64,000 nucleotides of DNA, taken from NCBI GenBank assembly GCA_026936325.1, contig JAPTHN010000004.1, positions 43,169,289-43,233,288 of the forward strand, read 5' to 3'. How positions within the stretch are numbered: position 1 is the stretch's first letter; each line of letters begins with the position of its first letter. The position numbers were made by a program, and so were the translations under genes. This stretch comes from Platynereis dumerilii. Taxonomy: Eukaryota; Annelida; Polychaeta; Phyllodocida; Nereididae. Shown here piece by piece: positions 22,936 to 35,700 of the stretch. The notes under the pieces were generated by a model. That model did no database searches and was not told the origin of the DNA. It was given only the letters and a program-made list of their open reading frames with translations.

Positions 22936-23628
22936 CTGCTTGTTTCACGACACAAAACAATACTAATGCAGCATGTGTAATTTTTCCAACTGTTTTATAA
23001 CCATTTAAATTAAAAATGTATGATTTCATAAGTTCATTTCCTTACACCAACCATTCTAGAGGCGTAAAATTGATAACGAACACAGTACCGGTAATGAGAT
23101 TATAAACGCGATCTAGATTAACATTGCACAATCTTTACTTTACAAAATTGAATTATGAACTATGAAATGACTCAAATGAGATTTACTTTAATCCAGTCAG
23201 TTCCTAAAGCCATTAATATAATTTATCAGTTAAGTGTCATTAAGTAGAAGTCAAGTGCTTACAAGTGCATTAATGTACTAATATCTTAATCACAAAGTGA
23301 AGTGCTCTGATAGACAGACAGACAGGCAGACAGGAAGAAACACAGACAATACAATGTATTTCAAGATAAAGGTCTGTCTTCAGAGCTCTGTGCTTCTGTT
23401 CCCATGTCTCTAGTACACTGTATCTGTTGAGCTGTCAATATTGGTAGAATTTCTTCAGCTGTCGAATGTTGCCTTATGTATATTTGTCTATCTGTCTGTC
23501 TACCCATATATCTATCTATCTGTCTATCTGCTTCTGTCCACATAGGGCTATCTCTAGTATAGACCTATGTTAGCTGTCTATGCCTGTAAGAGTTTCTATT
23601 CAGCTTTCGATGGTTGTCTATATTTTTT
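22936..23628. other. Intronic stretch with short GACA/TCTG runs
   Basis: GACAGACAGACAGGCAGACAG at about 23310 and mixed TATC/TGTC units at 23484-23530. Otherwise unassigned. Confidence 0.4.
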
Positions 23629-23629
23629 G

Positions 23630-23721
<92 letters not shown>

Positions 23722-24725
23722 CGAGGGGTGTCCCAAAAGTTCTGACCAATTTTTTTGGCAGACCTTTCTATTTGAAATAGCTAAATGAAATTTTCACAGA
23801 ATAAATTTAGGGTATTTGATCATCTATTTTGAAAAAATCAAGACTGTAAGAATTGTTTAAGTTACTGTTCTGTTACCATGGTTACGAGAGGTCAGTGCGC
23901 CCAGCGCAGCTCAATTTCTCAATCAAAATTCAGCAAATTAGCTGTGTTAAAAGTCAGAGAATTTACAGTAAAAAAGCAAATGATTGCAAGAAAATGTATT
24001 TCCTGATAAGCTTGTAGTCTATCAAGAAATCTTCCATTATATTATAAACTTTTATTTATATTTCAACCTGATCAGCTGAGGCAATTACCAAAGGCTTTTT
24101 CCAGCAGTTGCCTAACAGCGCTTGAGACGGTTTGGCTGAAACAATCTGAGGTCAAGAGGCAGTTCTCAAGAACCTTAGGTTCAAAACCCAATCTGATCTG
24201 CTTTAATTACCAGATTTGGCCTTCTGTAACTTTGTGTGATACCAAAATATATATACCAGTTCAAAAATTAAAGAAATAATAGTCATAACGAGAAATGAAG
24301 CAGTCGCCACATACACTGAAATTCCACAATTTAGGAACAGCCCAGTTTGGAGGATCCAGGTGATCGCCTCAGCACATGGGTTATACCGATTTACAGTGAC
24401 TTTAAATTTAAATGAAAAACTTTGAGATACTGTTAGGTTTCCAAATAATATTTTTCATGATCATCCATTGCATATTTACAGTAAATTCCAAGGTTATTTA
24501 CAAGCCTAGACACTTGGATTTGGCCTAAAAAATTGAGCTGCGCTGGTTGCACTGACCTTCTGTTTCCATGGCAACAGAAAAGTTATTTAAAATGTTCGAA
24601 CAGGTACCATATTTTCAGAATTGATAGTGAAATACCTGAAATTGATTCTGTGAAAATTTCATACAGCTACTTCAAATAGAAGGGTCTGCCAAAAAAATTG
24701 GTCAGAACTTTTGGGACACCCCTCG

Positions 24726-24771
<46 letters not shown>
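23629..24771. repeat. (TATC)n array split by a mariner insertion
   Basis: About 23 TATC units (23629-23721) and about 11 units (24726-24771) were one array before the element at 23722-24725 inserted at a TA within it. Confidence 0.9.
23722..24725. mobile_element. Non-autonomous Tc1/mariner-type element
   Basis: It begins CGAGGGGTGTCCCAAAAGT and ends with the reverse complement, with TA on both sides (23720-23721, 24726-24727) as the target duplication. The inverted repeats extend imperfectly inward for roughly 250 bp. These inner parts include GCGCAGCTCAATTT on the left and AAATTGAGCTGCGC on the right. The 1004-bp element has no transposase frame. The TA duplication and CGAGGGG-type end are typical of mariner relatives. 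Confidence 0.85.
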
Positions 24772-25344
24772 CCTCTCAACTGATAAACACTAAAGAAAAC
24801 GATAAGAAATCCATACATATATAATCATGTTTTAGGCCTTCATAATAGTTTCTGACATTTCAAGGGTAGCCTTGTTAGTTGAGGTAACATGAAGGGCAAC
24901 CCAAATTTTACAAATTGTATTTTCCAACCCAAAATATTTTGGCCCCACAAATACTTGGCATGAGATATGACAGAATGTTGAACTCCTGACATGTTAACTG
25001 ACATATATCCGGGCATTCTCTGACACCTTCCAAAGTGTGACAAATATTATGTAACCCTGTCACCCGGGGGTCACAATGTCAAAGACCTCACAAAGGTCCA
25101 TACGACTCCATAGCTAACTCTCACACCTGTTGTTGAGTTAACATGTATGGTGTCATAAGGGGTTTCTGGTGACCTGTTGCATTATATGGTTACTAAGGAT
25201 ATAGAGTCATAGACCCAGGCAAGAAAAATGTGAGAAGACAAAGATACTGTCACAATATCACAATTCCTATGAAATTTTTACTTTGATTTTTTAAATCAAC
25301 AGATTTTGTTGGCACAGCTTGACTTTCCAAGAAGAGTATGGGGA
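24772..25344. other. Intronic stretch, no recognised features
   Basis: Nothing assignable. Confidence 0.4.
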
Positions 25345-25445
25345 GTATGATAGGGTTTTACATCCTGTATTTATGCACTGATTAGGCTTAACAGGACAGA
25401 CATGGACCACGGTAATGAGCCAAGGTGCACTCATACCTCCTCCAG
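25345..25445 (-). mobile_element. SINE 3' fragment
   Basis: The minus strand carries AGTGCATAAATACAGGATGT, the tail word of the SINE family, plus part of the body (CCGTGGTCCATGTCTGTCC). The tRNA-like head is missing. Confidence 0.6.
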
Positions 25446-25569
25446 CAAGAAGAGTTTGCGAACAGTTATCCCAAAATTAATAAACACTGGTCAATTTACT
25501 GATCAGTCTGATCCACATGATTTGTTGCTAAAAATCAAAGTAAGTTCTTTGAGAAGTGTAGCAGCTGAA

Positions 25570-25655
25570 AGATGAGGCCTTTCACCCTGTATTACTTCAC
25601 AGGACAGGCAAAGACCACATTAATGAGGTTAGGTACTTTCTTGGCACAAAATGCA
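25570..25655 (-). mobile_element. SINE body fragment
   Basis: ACAGGACAGGCAAAGACCAC and TAATGAGGTTAGGT match the bodies at 25345 and 26395. A short partial copy. Confidence 0.5.
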
Positions 25656-25684
25656 GCCTAGCGCACAAGCGTAAGTGTTGTAGT

Positions 25685-25870
25685 TAAGGCCGAGACATCC
25701 GAGGCTGAGACCAAGACTGAGGCATAAGCCTCTGAGACCGAGACCAAAGCCACCAAAATGTGGCCTCGAGGCTGCCCTTGAGCACTGGCCAAAGGCACCC
25801 GAGACCGAGGGCGGAGGATTGGGCATCCAAGAGAAAGACCAAGGCCGAGGCCATCCAAATATAACATCCA
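25685..25870 (+). repeat. GAGACC/GGCC-rich dispersed repeat, copy 3
   Basis: Same family as 10858 (GAGACATCCGAGG, TGTGGCCTCGAGG, GATTGGGCATCC), same orientation as copy 1. Confidence 0.7.
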
Positions 25871-26394
25871 GGCTCCAACAAGCAGATATGTTTGGTTATA
25901 ACTTCAGCAGTTGAAAAACATTTTCTCAAAAAGAACTCAATATTTCCAAAAACTTCCAGGAGCTCCAGTATCTCTATGACACCATTCAAAAAGCTTTCAA
26001 CAACTTCTGTTACAACTGCTTGGAATTATTTTTGAGTGACAAGGTGCTGCAATGTTCTTGTGTTTATTTTGTGAACAACACAGAAATGCCACAAATGAAA
26101 GTGTAAATAATCTTTGCCTGTTCCATTTCTTTTGTTTATAAGCATTTTCTCATTCTGTGCATGTTGCTTGGGGCCTATACACACAGTGTTATTCATCTAT
26201 ATGTAATGTTCCTAAACCAAATGTCTGCGGCTCTTATTTTTGGTACTCCATTCTGTGTCCTCATGTTTTAATTAGCCTACCAAGTGCATAACTATGGAAC
26301 GTAAAGCCCCAATTATTTCTTGTTCTGGATCAGTATAAGTTCCCAGACAATGGTGAAGGAAAGCGAACATTTTAAAGGGCGCGTGGGTGATCGG
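25871..26394. other. Intronic stretch, no recognised features
   Basis: Nothing assignable. Confidence 0.4.
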
Positions 26395-26510
26395 GCTTTA
26401 TGCTATAAGTTTATGTCCTGTATTTTTGCACTAACCGCTTAACAGGACAGGCAGGGACCACAAGCAGGGACCACGGTAATGAGGTCAGGTGCGCTCCTGG
26501 CACAGGATGA
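26395..26510 (-). mobile_element. SINE fragment
   Basis: The minus strand reads CATCCTGTGCCAGGAGCGCA, ACCTGACCTCATTACC and the shared tail. A GCAGGGACCACA word is locally duplicated. Confidence 0.6.
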
Positions 26511-28461
26511 AACTGCAATGCAAAATTTGGTCCATTCTTGGTAACAGATACGTAATCTTGAAAATATCTGCCAGAGCATATTTCGCTTGATCTGGATGGT
26601 CGTAATTTTGAACATTGTCATTTGTCAACTTACCTGATAACACTTCAGTAATAAATTATGTAATCAATAGCTCATTAAAATGTTAAACTCAGTATTTGTA
26701 ATTGAAGACGTAAAACTCCCTATCATTTATCATTCATTTGTAGTTACTAATGAGCATGTTCTTTGAAGATAATCTTTGGCTATTTTTGATCTATAACTAA
26801 TGACATTCTTGCATATAAAAGTTCTCTGGTAATTATAAATCTATAAATCAAATAATCATTACCACTTTCTGGAAATGAAAGTTCAAAATTCTATATTATA
26901 AATAGAACATCTGAAAATGTTGATTAAATGTAAATAAACAAGCTGTCGTGTGTCACAATCAGAATGGCACAAGTGGCACTGTTGTCAGGGCTTTAGGCAG
27001 CAGGCTATTGTCACAGATTGTACAAAACATATTCAAATTCCCCAGTGTTCTCGTGGGCATGGTTTAATTGTTAGATTCTGGAATAATCTGGCAGCTGGCA
27101 CAGTAATTAATTCACAATACAAGGATTATATTAATATTGATGTTTTGCTTAAATCTGGTCAAGTGTAATTATTCAATTATCCAATATTTCCATTGTCATA
27201 CATTCATAATTATTCATTTTACAAAAGTTTGATAGAATATTGATTTGTAATTAGATAAATTAATTATTTATTACATCATTGAATCACTTTTCCTCAATTT
27301 TGTGTATTATGTCATTAAAAGTCACTTAGATCTGACATTTGTATGATGTCTCATTATTATAGTGTTCTCTGATGTTGGTATCTAACATTCTCACAATATT
27401 CAAAATATCATAATTGTATTATCTGGGGATTATCAATCTGCCGCTGCCCTATCTTTAAAGCACTACACAATGAATTGATCGAGTCATTGAATTTGGGAAA
27501 ATTGGCACCTGTGAAATTTTGACCACATGGTGGGGTTTCAATAATAACTAATTTTCTGCAGACTGCTCAGTCCCACTAGTTACTGGACAGTTCACTGTCC
27601 CTTTTTCCCTGTAGTATCATCACAAGAGCACTGACCAGGTACGGAGGGACAGACATTTTCCAGGGTATTGTCCATCTCACGATTTAATACAATCAGATGA
27701 GTTTGCTTTGCTTTGCAATTTTGAGTTCGCTTCAGACACAAATACACTAAACCTCAATGAGGGGCTTTTCAATGCGCAACCTTCCTGCGATATACTAAAT
27801 TTTATATATTGAAAGAAAAAAACCACTTAGAAATACCAATAGAATGCAATTTTATTCGAAAATTAAAAAAAAGCTGTGAAACGACTGTTTCCCCATTTTT
27901 GGTGTTCGGTACTTTTAATTTTATATCTCAAAATGGAACTAAACATGGCTAGACTAGTAATTGTGTCCCAAGTAAACTTTGCAAAGCACACCAAATTTAA
28001 ACAGCTTAGATGGGCTTTATCAATTATGGAGGTCTATGTTGAAAGTCAATATTTAAACACTGTTAAAACTTAGATGAGAAATGCTTGAAAAAGTCAATGT
28101 GTTTGAATAACTTGGTCAACAAACTTTTTTTCTAACACATTTAAAGTAGCTTGATATGTTGAAGAAAAAAATCTCTGATAAAAATATATCTGTGTATGGT
28201 CTGTATTTTTAATGTGTCCCAAACTATATGCACTTTTGAACTATCTCCTTGTACCTGTTGCTTTCTACAACCACCTATCTATGTGTCTGTCCATATATCT
28301 GCTGAAAAAAGTGCATGCAGGCATGTCACATGTGGATATTGTCAACTTTACATGCTGTTATAAAATTGTCTGAAATTAAGCCCATTCCACAAATTATTCA
28401 ATTTGCATATAATTGAACAGTAATGATTGACCTATTAACCACCAATCAGATTAGGCAAATA
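26511..28461. other. Intronic stretch, very AT-rich
   Basis: Dominated by TTAATTATT-type sequence between 26640 and 27480. No feature recognised. Confidence 0.4.
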
Positions 28462-28498
28462 TGACCTCTGACCTGACCTGTTTCATGGGTCATGACCT
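28462..28498. promoter_or_regulatory. Nuclear-receptor half-site cluster
   Basis: TGACCT at 28462, 28469 (DR1 with the first), 28474 (overlapping) and 28493, the last preceded by GGTCA to make a zero-spaced inverted repeat. Confidence 0.3.
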
Positions 28499-28789
28499 TT
28501 TTGTTTACATGTTGTGCTGTACATACCAATAGGTTTATAATAACATACAAGCATTTATCATAAATTAAAGTGCCAATATTTGGCTAAACAAGCAGAAAGT
28601 GAGAAATGTACATACAGGTGAAATTGATATGTGGAAAGGAGGGAGGGGGCATTCTTAAAGCAAATAAGCTAAGCAAACAATTTATTTGTAAATAATATTC
28701 TCTGATAAAATCAGAAGTATATGTACTGAAACCTGGTCACTTGTTTTATTTGATTGTACTTATCCCACTTCCTGTGTATTTCTCATCCT

Positions 28790-29110
28790 TTTTATCATTT
28801 TCTTCTTCTCTTTTTTCTCACTTCTTCTTTCTTTTTCTAACTATATTTCTCTTCTTCTTCTTCTTTGTCTTCATCCTTTCCTTCTTTTCCTTCTTACTCT
28901 TCTTCTTTTCCTTCTTGTTCTTCTTCTTTTCCTTCTTCTTCTTTTCCTTCTTCTTCTTTTCCTTCTTCTTCTTTTCCTTCTTCTTCTTTTCCTTTTCTTT
29001 CTTCTTCTTTTCCTTCTTCTTCTTTTCCTTCTTCTTCTTTTCCTTCTTCTTCTTTTCCTTCTTCTTCTTTTCCTTCTTCTCTTCCTTCTCTTCTTTGTCT
29101 TTCGAACCCT
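28790..29110 (+). repeat. Polypyrimidine (TTC/TTTTCC) minisatellite
   Basis: Almost pure pyrimidine strand. The centre is about ten copies of a 15-bp unit made of TTCTTCTTCTTTTCC. Long open frames rich in Phe/Ser arise from the repeat and are not genes. Mirror-symmetric pyrimidine tracts of this kind can form triplex (H-DNA). Confidence 0.9.
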
Positions 29111-29319
29111 TATTCTTCCCCTACCTATTCTTGCGTCTCATAAGTCTGTTGTTCCTCTTAATTTTGGACTCTCAGTTTGTGAGGTAACTTCTTCATTTGT
29201 TACTTCGTCTTCTTCTTCTTCCTGTTTCCTTCTCATTGTATAATATTTGAACTTCTACTGATCATTTATCCCTTCTTCCACTTTCCTTTCTGATCCAACT
29301 TTTCCTTCTGCTTCTTCTG

Positions 29320-29980
29320 TGTATGTCTTTGATCTTCTTTGGAAAGCATTCCACTGTATCAACAGTAATTGGCATATATAGTACTACAATGTATATTGGA
29401 AAATTGTTTTGTGATTATGCATGCAATGTACATACAACAATACAACAATACAAAGATGCAAATATGATTGTCATGCAACAAATAAGCAATAGTTTGCTTG
29501 TTACTATGGAAACACTACATACAAAATAATATATCAGGATCAGGGTGACTTCCATGGAATTGGCTTTTTGGCCAGAACTGAGCCAGGCTATGGGAAATAT
29601 GGGCCACAATTTCTGTCTATTGACATAACATTTGCAAATTGACTACATTACTGTATATTATAGTTCCCAATTGAAGCTTCCATATGTCCTATGTTTTTGT
29701 TTTTGTGGAGTAGGCTATTTGATCTTTTTTGATGGGTATAAATACCGAAATGTACATGTGTAGGCCTAAATTTTATGTCAATGTACTACATACACACTAA
29801 CTTTACAGTGATGTGGCTTAGTACCCCTGATTGTATTTGTCATTATTGTTTGAAAACTTATAGTTTTGACAGATCAGCAGTTTCATCAGTTCGAAATTGA
29901 CTTTGCCATATCATTGACAAATTATTTCTTTGACAAAAGTTATCTAATTTGTGCCCCAGCAAGAAAATAACTAACTTTTC
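29320..29980. other. Intronic stretch, no recognised features
   Basis: Nothing assignable. Confidence 0.4.
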
Positions 29981-29984
29981 ATGT

Positions 29985-30765
29985 AAAATGTGTCATATTT
30001 GGGGTCCATTTAGTGTTGACCATGTAGAATAGTTTGCTATTCATGAAAACTCCTCAAATTTTGTTTTTGACAAAGCAGGGGGAAATTTTTCATTTGACCA
30101 AGGGGAATGGCTAGCATCAAAGGCAGATTACCAATCTACCTTTGCTAGCATTTCATGAAAACTAGCTAAATTTTTTACTGAACCATCAAGAATTGTTATC
30201 TCAAAAAATGTTTGCTTTTGACCAGCCTGAGGGAGAAATGTTAGTTCAAGAAAAGTCCTTAAATTGTGTAATTGTCCAAGGAAATGCCTCAAATTTTGTA
30301 TTTTGACCAAGGAAAATACCTGGCACTTTATGAAAAAAATCATGCCATTTTTGCATTTGACCGAAGATAATTGTTAACTGTAAAGTCAGTTCCCCCATGG
30401 CCTAATTGGTAAGAGCGCTTGACAACTGGCTTTGAGGGCGTGGGTTCATATCTCACCCCGGGAACTCACTTTAGTCCGAGCCCAAGGGACATTAAATGGA
30501 GGTGTGTTGTACCAAGCATTCTATGCTGGGGCAACTGAAAGACCCTGGGCATCCCTGAATTAATAGGGTATGTGCCAGACTCACAGTCTTCTCATCTCAT
30601 CATCATACGGCGATCGCCTGCCTCGATATAGTCCACTAAGGTGCTGCAGAGGCGTAAAACACAAACAAACAAACAAACTTAACTGTAAAGTAAACTCCTC
30701 ACAATTTTCATTTGACCGAGGAGAATTTACCTCTAGTTTCGCAAGACATGACTAAAAGCTTGCAT
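29985..30765. repeat. Degenerate tandem repeat split by a SINE
   Basis: Imperfect units of roughly 60-70 bp share TCATGAAAACT, CCTCAAATTTTG and TTTGACCAAGG words. The series resumes after the SINE at 30387-30678 with ACTCCTCACAATTTTCATTTGACCG, split by SINE insertion. An old, decayed array. Confidence 0.55.
30387..30678 (+). mobile_element. Complete tRNA-derived SINE with 13-bp target duplication
   Basis: The tRNA-like head has an A box (TGGCCTAATTGGTAAGAGCGC, the match running slightly beyond the core) and a B box (GGGTTCATATCTC). The body ends in an (ACAA)n tail. A perfect direct repeat TTAACTGTAAAGT flanks it (30374-30386 and 30679-30691), which marks LINE-driven retroposition. It differs in sequence from the SINE family at 14605. 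Complete and probably recent. Confidence 0.85.
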
Positions 30766-32340
30766 TTTTGTCAGATTTTTGTGAAAGACTGTACCAAAAT
30801 GGGCATTCCCTATCATTATAAATACTTATATATACCATGAACAACAGATGGACTGTGGCCATTTGTGACTTGACCAACTGGTCATTTAGGATAACATATT
30901 GACACTGACCTCTTCAGGAAAGGTCAATCTACTTGGTTCCTATTGTTTATATAGTTGCACTGAGTGTTGATGTGTCTTGATTGTGGTATCACCAATTTAT
31001 CAGTTTTGGATATCGAAATGCTATTGATATGCTAAGGAAGTTCATGTACAAGTGTGTTTACTTATATCATCCATACATACAAAAATACGTACAAAATATG
31101 GGCCTACGTGGTTATTTGTGGGTATTGGGAAGCTTATGCAATTATGACACAAAGTAATCCTAATAAAATCAAGTGCGCAAGTTCCATCATTAAAAAGTAT
31201 CTAAACCTCATAGTCTTTTTTAGGGGGGGCACCTTGCTAGCGACAAAAATCTTGTCTTAGAGATGTCCTCCCTCTTTACTGTAACATAGTAACTTGTATG
31301 TTTCAGGAAGAAATAAATGTCTTGAGTCTTGACTCTTGAGCCAATGTCAACTAAACAGCCAGGATCCCAACATGGATGACATTGTTATTTAGAAAATATT
31401 TTTTTATAAGGGTTGCTTGCTCAATGTTCTTCATCAAGATGCTGTTTTTAGCAAGGCCCTTCCATCACCCATGTCAAATACACAGCCATTAAATATGATA
31501 TAAACCTTATATCGATCATGCTTCAGCTGTTTATTTGGGTATGAATATTAACATGTATTATTCGCTATATAGTACAACCACCTCTCATGCAAGGTTAAGT
31601 AACATGTTCTACTTAATAAGAAAAATTGCTCTTTAGAATTTTTTATGAAAGGTATCTCAGTGTAATTTCCCTTGGAGCTATTTAGTTTATCGTCCACATC
31701 TTGAGAGCATTTTCTTAGTTTTTTCAACATATATTCTTTAATTTTTCTTAATTTTTTCTATGTTTTTGTTTAAAATATTTATCAATCATCTCCTTATCTT
31801 ACAAAGCTGACAAACACTGTAATTAAATGTTTCAAGCTTTTGAGTGAACAGAAAATTGTCTTAGAATCTCAGCATTTAGCAACTATGTATAAAAAGTGTA
31901 AATATATGGAAGCAATGATTATAATTTCATGTGCTGGAAATAATAGCAGCAATTGGTTGAGATATACATGTATATCATTTTGTCTTGGTTGTATATAAAT
32001 TTTACGAAACCAGGTTATCTTTTTAAGGTTTCCTGATAAACAACTATCAAAAATTTGATCGAGAGTTTTATTGACTACTCCAAGAAAACAAGTACCTGAA
32101 TATATACCTCCACTTAACATGCTTTAATACATGGAAAGGCTCATAAATTGATATATATAGCTGTCTTGTTTGTCTACCTCAAAATGACATTGCACTTCAT
32201 AATAATCAAATATTTCAATGTTGCATCTTCTTTGTTCAATTTTAAGAGAATGTCCGTTTCCTCGTAAGACTTCACCTACAATCTAGCTGGGCCTGTTCAA
32301 GCTTGAGTCTTCCTGAGCTGTGCAGAGAGTTTTTCAATCA
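30766..32340. other. Intronic stretch, no recognised features
   Basis: Nothing assignable beyond AT-rich unique sequence. Confidence 0.4.
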
Positions 32341-32344
32341 GGCC

Positions 32345-32762
32345 GCCGTTTCTAGTGCAGCGCAGCTTTGCAGTTCGTAACAGCCATTTCCAGAGCAGTG
32401 CAGCTTTTCCATTACAGCGTGTAGCCGCTTTCTGGTGCAGCAGAGGCACTCCAGTCCTACATAACAGCCCGTTTTAAAAGTGCAGTACAGCACAATCTCC
32501 AGTGTAGTGCAGCCATTTTCAGTGCAGCACAGCAACCATTTCCAGAATGGTGCAGCCATTTTCAGAGCAGCACAGAGTGGTCAGTGTGGCATAGCAACCA
32601 TGTTTTGAGTGGTGCAGCCATTTTCAGTGCAGGACAGCTGTTTTCAGTGCAGCACAACAACCATTTCCAGAGTGGCGCAGCCATTTCAAGCACTGCAAAG
32701 CTGTTTTCATTGCAGCACAGCCATTTTTAGTTTAAGTGCAGCACAGCAGTTTCTAGTGCATA
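32345..32762. repeat. CAGC-rich degenerate minisatellite
   Basis: Imperfect units of about 22-24 bp built from GTGCAGCACAGC and AGCCATTTTCA or CATTTCCAGAG words. Both-strand open frames (Cys/Leu rich) follow from the repeat. Confidence 0.8.
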
Positions 32763-35700
32763 AGTTGACAACCATTTACCGTGATGCACACAAAACATTC
32801 TGCCAACATGATATACTGTTTGTCACACATAATTTATCATACTAGTTTAAGTTACAAAAAAAAAGAAGCGGATATTGAATATAAAACACATAGTATTGGC
32901 AATTAAATGAATACAATGAAGCATAATAGGACATAGCGGCCTTATTGACTTCCTGACAATAAATGTTATCTGACTTTTTAACAACTTTATCTGGGTTTTA
33001 ATAGGCTCTCAAGATTTTATATCTGAGTTTTATGTGAATGACAATATTTACAATACATGTAAGTATGCTTCTGGAGTGACCTCAATATGCTGTGGGGTCA
33101 GCTGCACATATTTTGTAAAGTTACTATGTTCTATGGATACAGGTTAAAAGTTAAAATCCATTACTGCAGCTTCAGAGGAATTTGTTATCGTTCTTGTGTA
33201 ATTCTTTAACATGTACATAAATATATATACTATGATACAAATACTATAATACGAATGCTGTGTACTCATGCACTGTAACTTACGACATGTTTAAGCCATG
33301 TGAGATGTTCAAAGCTAGATACTATAGATATCAATGATAAAGTGAAGTGTGTATCTTAACTATGTTTAGGGTTTCTACACAATGAGAGTAATTTATTGTC
33401 TGTATTCCACACATAAGAGTTATAGATCATTCTGAAGCATTTGAAGCAGTTGTTTGAATGTCCTTAAGTGGGTCACATGGAAAGAAAATGTCACAAAATC
33501 AACAAAGAATTTGACACAGTACAATGCTTGGGTTATGTGCTCAGAATACAGTAAAGATCAGAAGAATAATAGTTATAATAGTAAGAATTTACTTGAATTG
33601 GAACTATATTGCCTTATTTGTTGAATTGTTGCTAGTTTTTATCAGAATGGTCGTTCTGATTTTGACATTGTCAAGTATGTTTCAAATGATTAAAAAACGG
33701 TACAAAACACATGGGTTTCATTTTCAAAATAAAGTGGTTGGGGCATCATAAATATTATGCAAATATTTGCAAAGAGCATGGCAAAACATCTGGCAGCTCT
33801 GCTGTCTTTTCCACTTTTTTGGCAAAAAAGGTTGATGGAGCATCCACCAGCCCCATAGGAAAATGACGCCATTGATAAAACCATACCAAAATCAAACATA
33901 CTATTTTAATTCATGGACCCCTTACGCTACTCCAACCAAACTACAGAATGTCCATAGCATCTTTCTACAACTGTCTACAATATCCTTAGCCAGGTTTGGT
34001 GCTTCAAACAAATATTTTGATAATCTTCTAATAATACCAACTTAACAGGTATTTTGCTTAGTAATCTAATTCACCGATATCAAGTATAGGCAAACTGCAT
34101 CAAGGACTGCTAGTGCAAGAACTGTAATATATATTTTTAATGAACGGCCTAATTGCTATGCTTTAAGAATTTGTAATCACATTTATTCTTATGGATCTCG
34201 TATATGTTTACATAGGTTTTTGATGCTGCGAGTAGTTCTGATGCGACAGGTAGGGAACAAAGTGATCTCTCCCAGAAGGGACAAAACCTTAACTAAAAAA
34301 AAATTGACACACACACAGCCTGCACTGTATACATACATGTGTAGAAAACATGTTGTATTAAGTATCAAAGGTTGATGACTGCTCATCAGCCTTTGGAAGT
34401 TTGTATGTCTTTGACTGCATCAACATTCATTATAAACATAAAATGTGCAACGAAGTTTTATATTATGAGTTCTTTGCATGTTAGGAATTTTTCACTAGAT
34501 CACAAAAAATAGTGTAGATCATTATGTCATCTAGATGTGAAAATACAATATATTGATGACTGTAAAATGACACATACATGTATATCTTTTTTCCTAATAG
34601 AGAAACTCACTTCTAGGTTACTTGAACTTTCAGTAGCCTTGGGCTGATTTGTGGATGTTTGTCAAAAATAATTCATTTTACTCTAAGTAGTAACACATCT
34701 GCTTGTTTTACAGACCATAAATTACTTAAATTGACTCTTATCAGTAGTATTTATCACTTTGGGTGATCTACAATCAGTTTAAATGGTTAAAAAAAGAGAA
34801 AAATATGAATTTTGAATTGTTGTATACCAAAAGTTAGTGACTTTAATGTCAATTTATATTTAATGGTTCTCAGTCTGGGAGGTATGTATTATACGTGTAA
34901 GATCATTTGAAATGAAGAAGTAAGTTTTTTTTGTTTCATACACAGAAAATTTGTTCATTGAGTGTCAACATAAATCAAAATCCTCTATATAATCCTAACT
35001 TTGTTGTTGTTGTTGTGAAAGCCATTGTACCATGACATTTTTTCGTCTTAACCACCGACTTTCAAAACTCACAATCTTCGAATTTTGAACACGACAGAAC
35101 TGTCACTTCAACAAAGTATCACTTTCATTGGCACACCTCAAGTGAACAATTTCACCCCAAATTTTCTACAAATTGTAGGTAAATTTAAACTTATGCTGGT
35201 ATTTAGACTGATATTTAGACCTCTGTACAGTGTCCTGTTCAATCACACATTCTTTTAACTTTTATCTTAAGGTGTTTTGACAAATGTTTCTGTCTGAAAG
35301 ACTTGTGCCAACTTATTTTAATGGGTAATATAGAGTTTTTCATAGTGTAATACAGTAGGAACATGAAATAAATTGATCACTTGGGTGCTAGAGGGCGTGG
35401 AGCCTATCTCCTGCATAGCATTATTTGCGACTTACATCTGGAATCCAGGTTTAATTCCATAATCCCGACCCTGACAACTCACTAAAGATTGCCAAATTAC
35501 AAATATATTTCAGTATCATGGTAAACTCTTTCTATTAAGGCATGTTAATCCAGTACATTTGCTTATGAGTGTGCACCAGGTTCAAGATGTGCCCCTTCTT
35601 GGGTTACTGCCTTTTCCCTAGCTGTTACATCCATAAGAATAAGTGTGGTTTCACATTCTAAAAGCAACTAAGCCATTATTTTGGCATTAATACGACCACG

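Noticed and set aside
28741-29187. 148-codon Phe/Ser-rich frame
   Set aside because: Produced by the TTC/TTTTCC minisatellite; the alternative frame is equally open.
32338-32845. Cys-rich frames on both strands
   Set aside because: Generated by the CAGC-rich minisatellite at 32345-32762.
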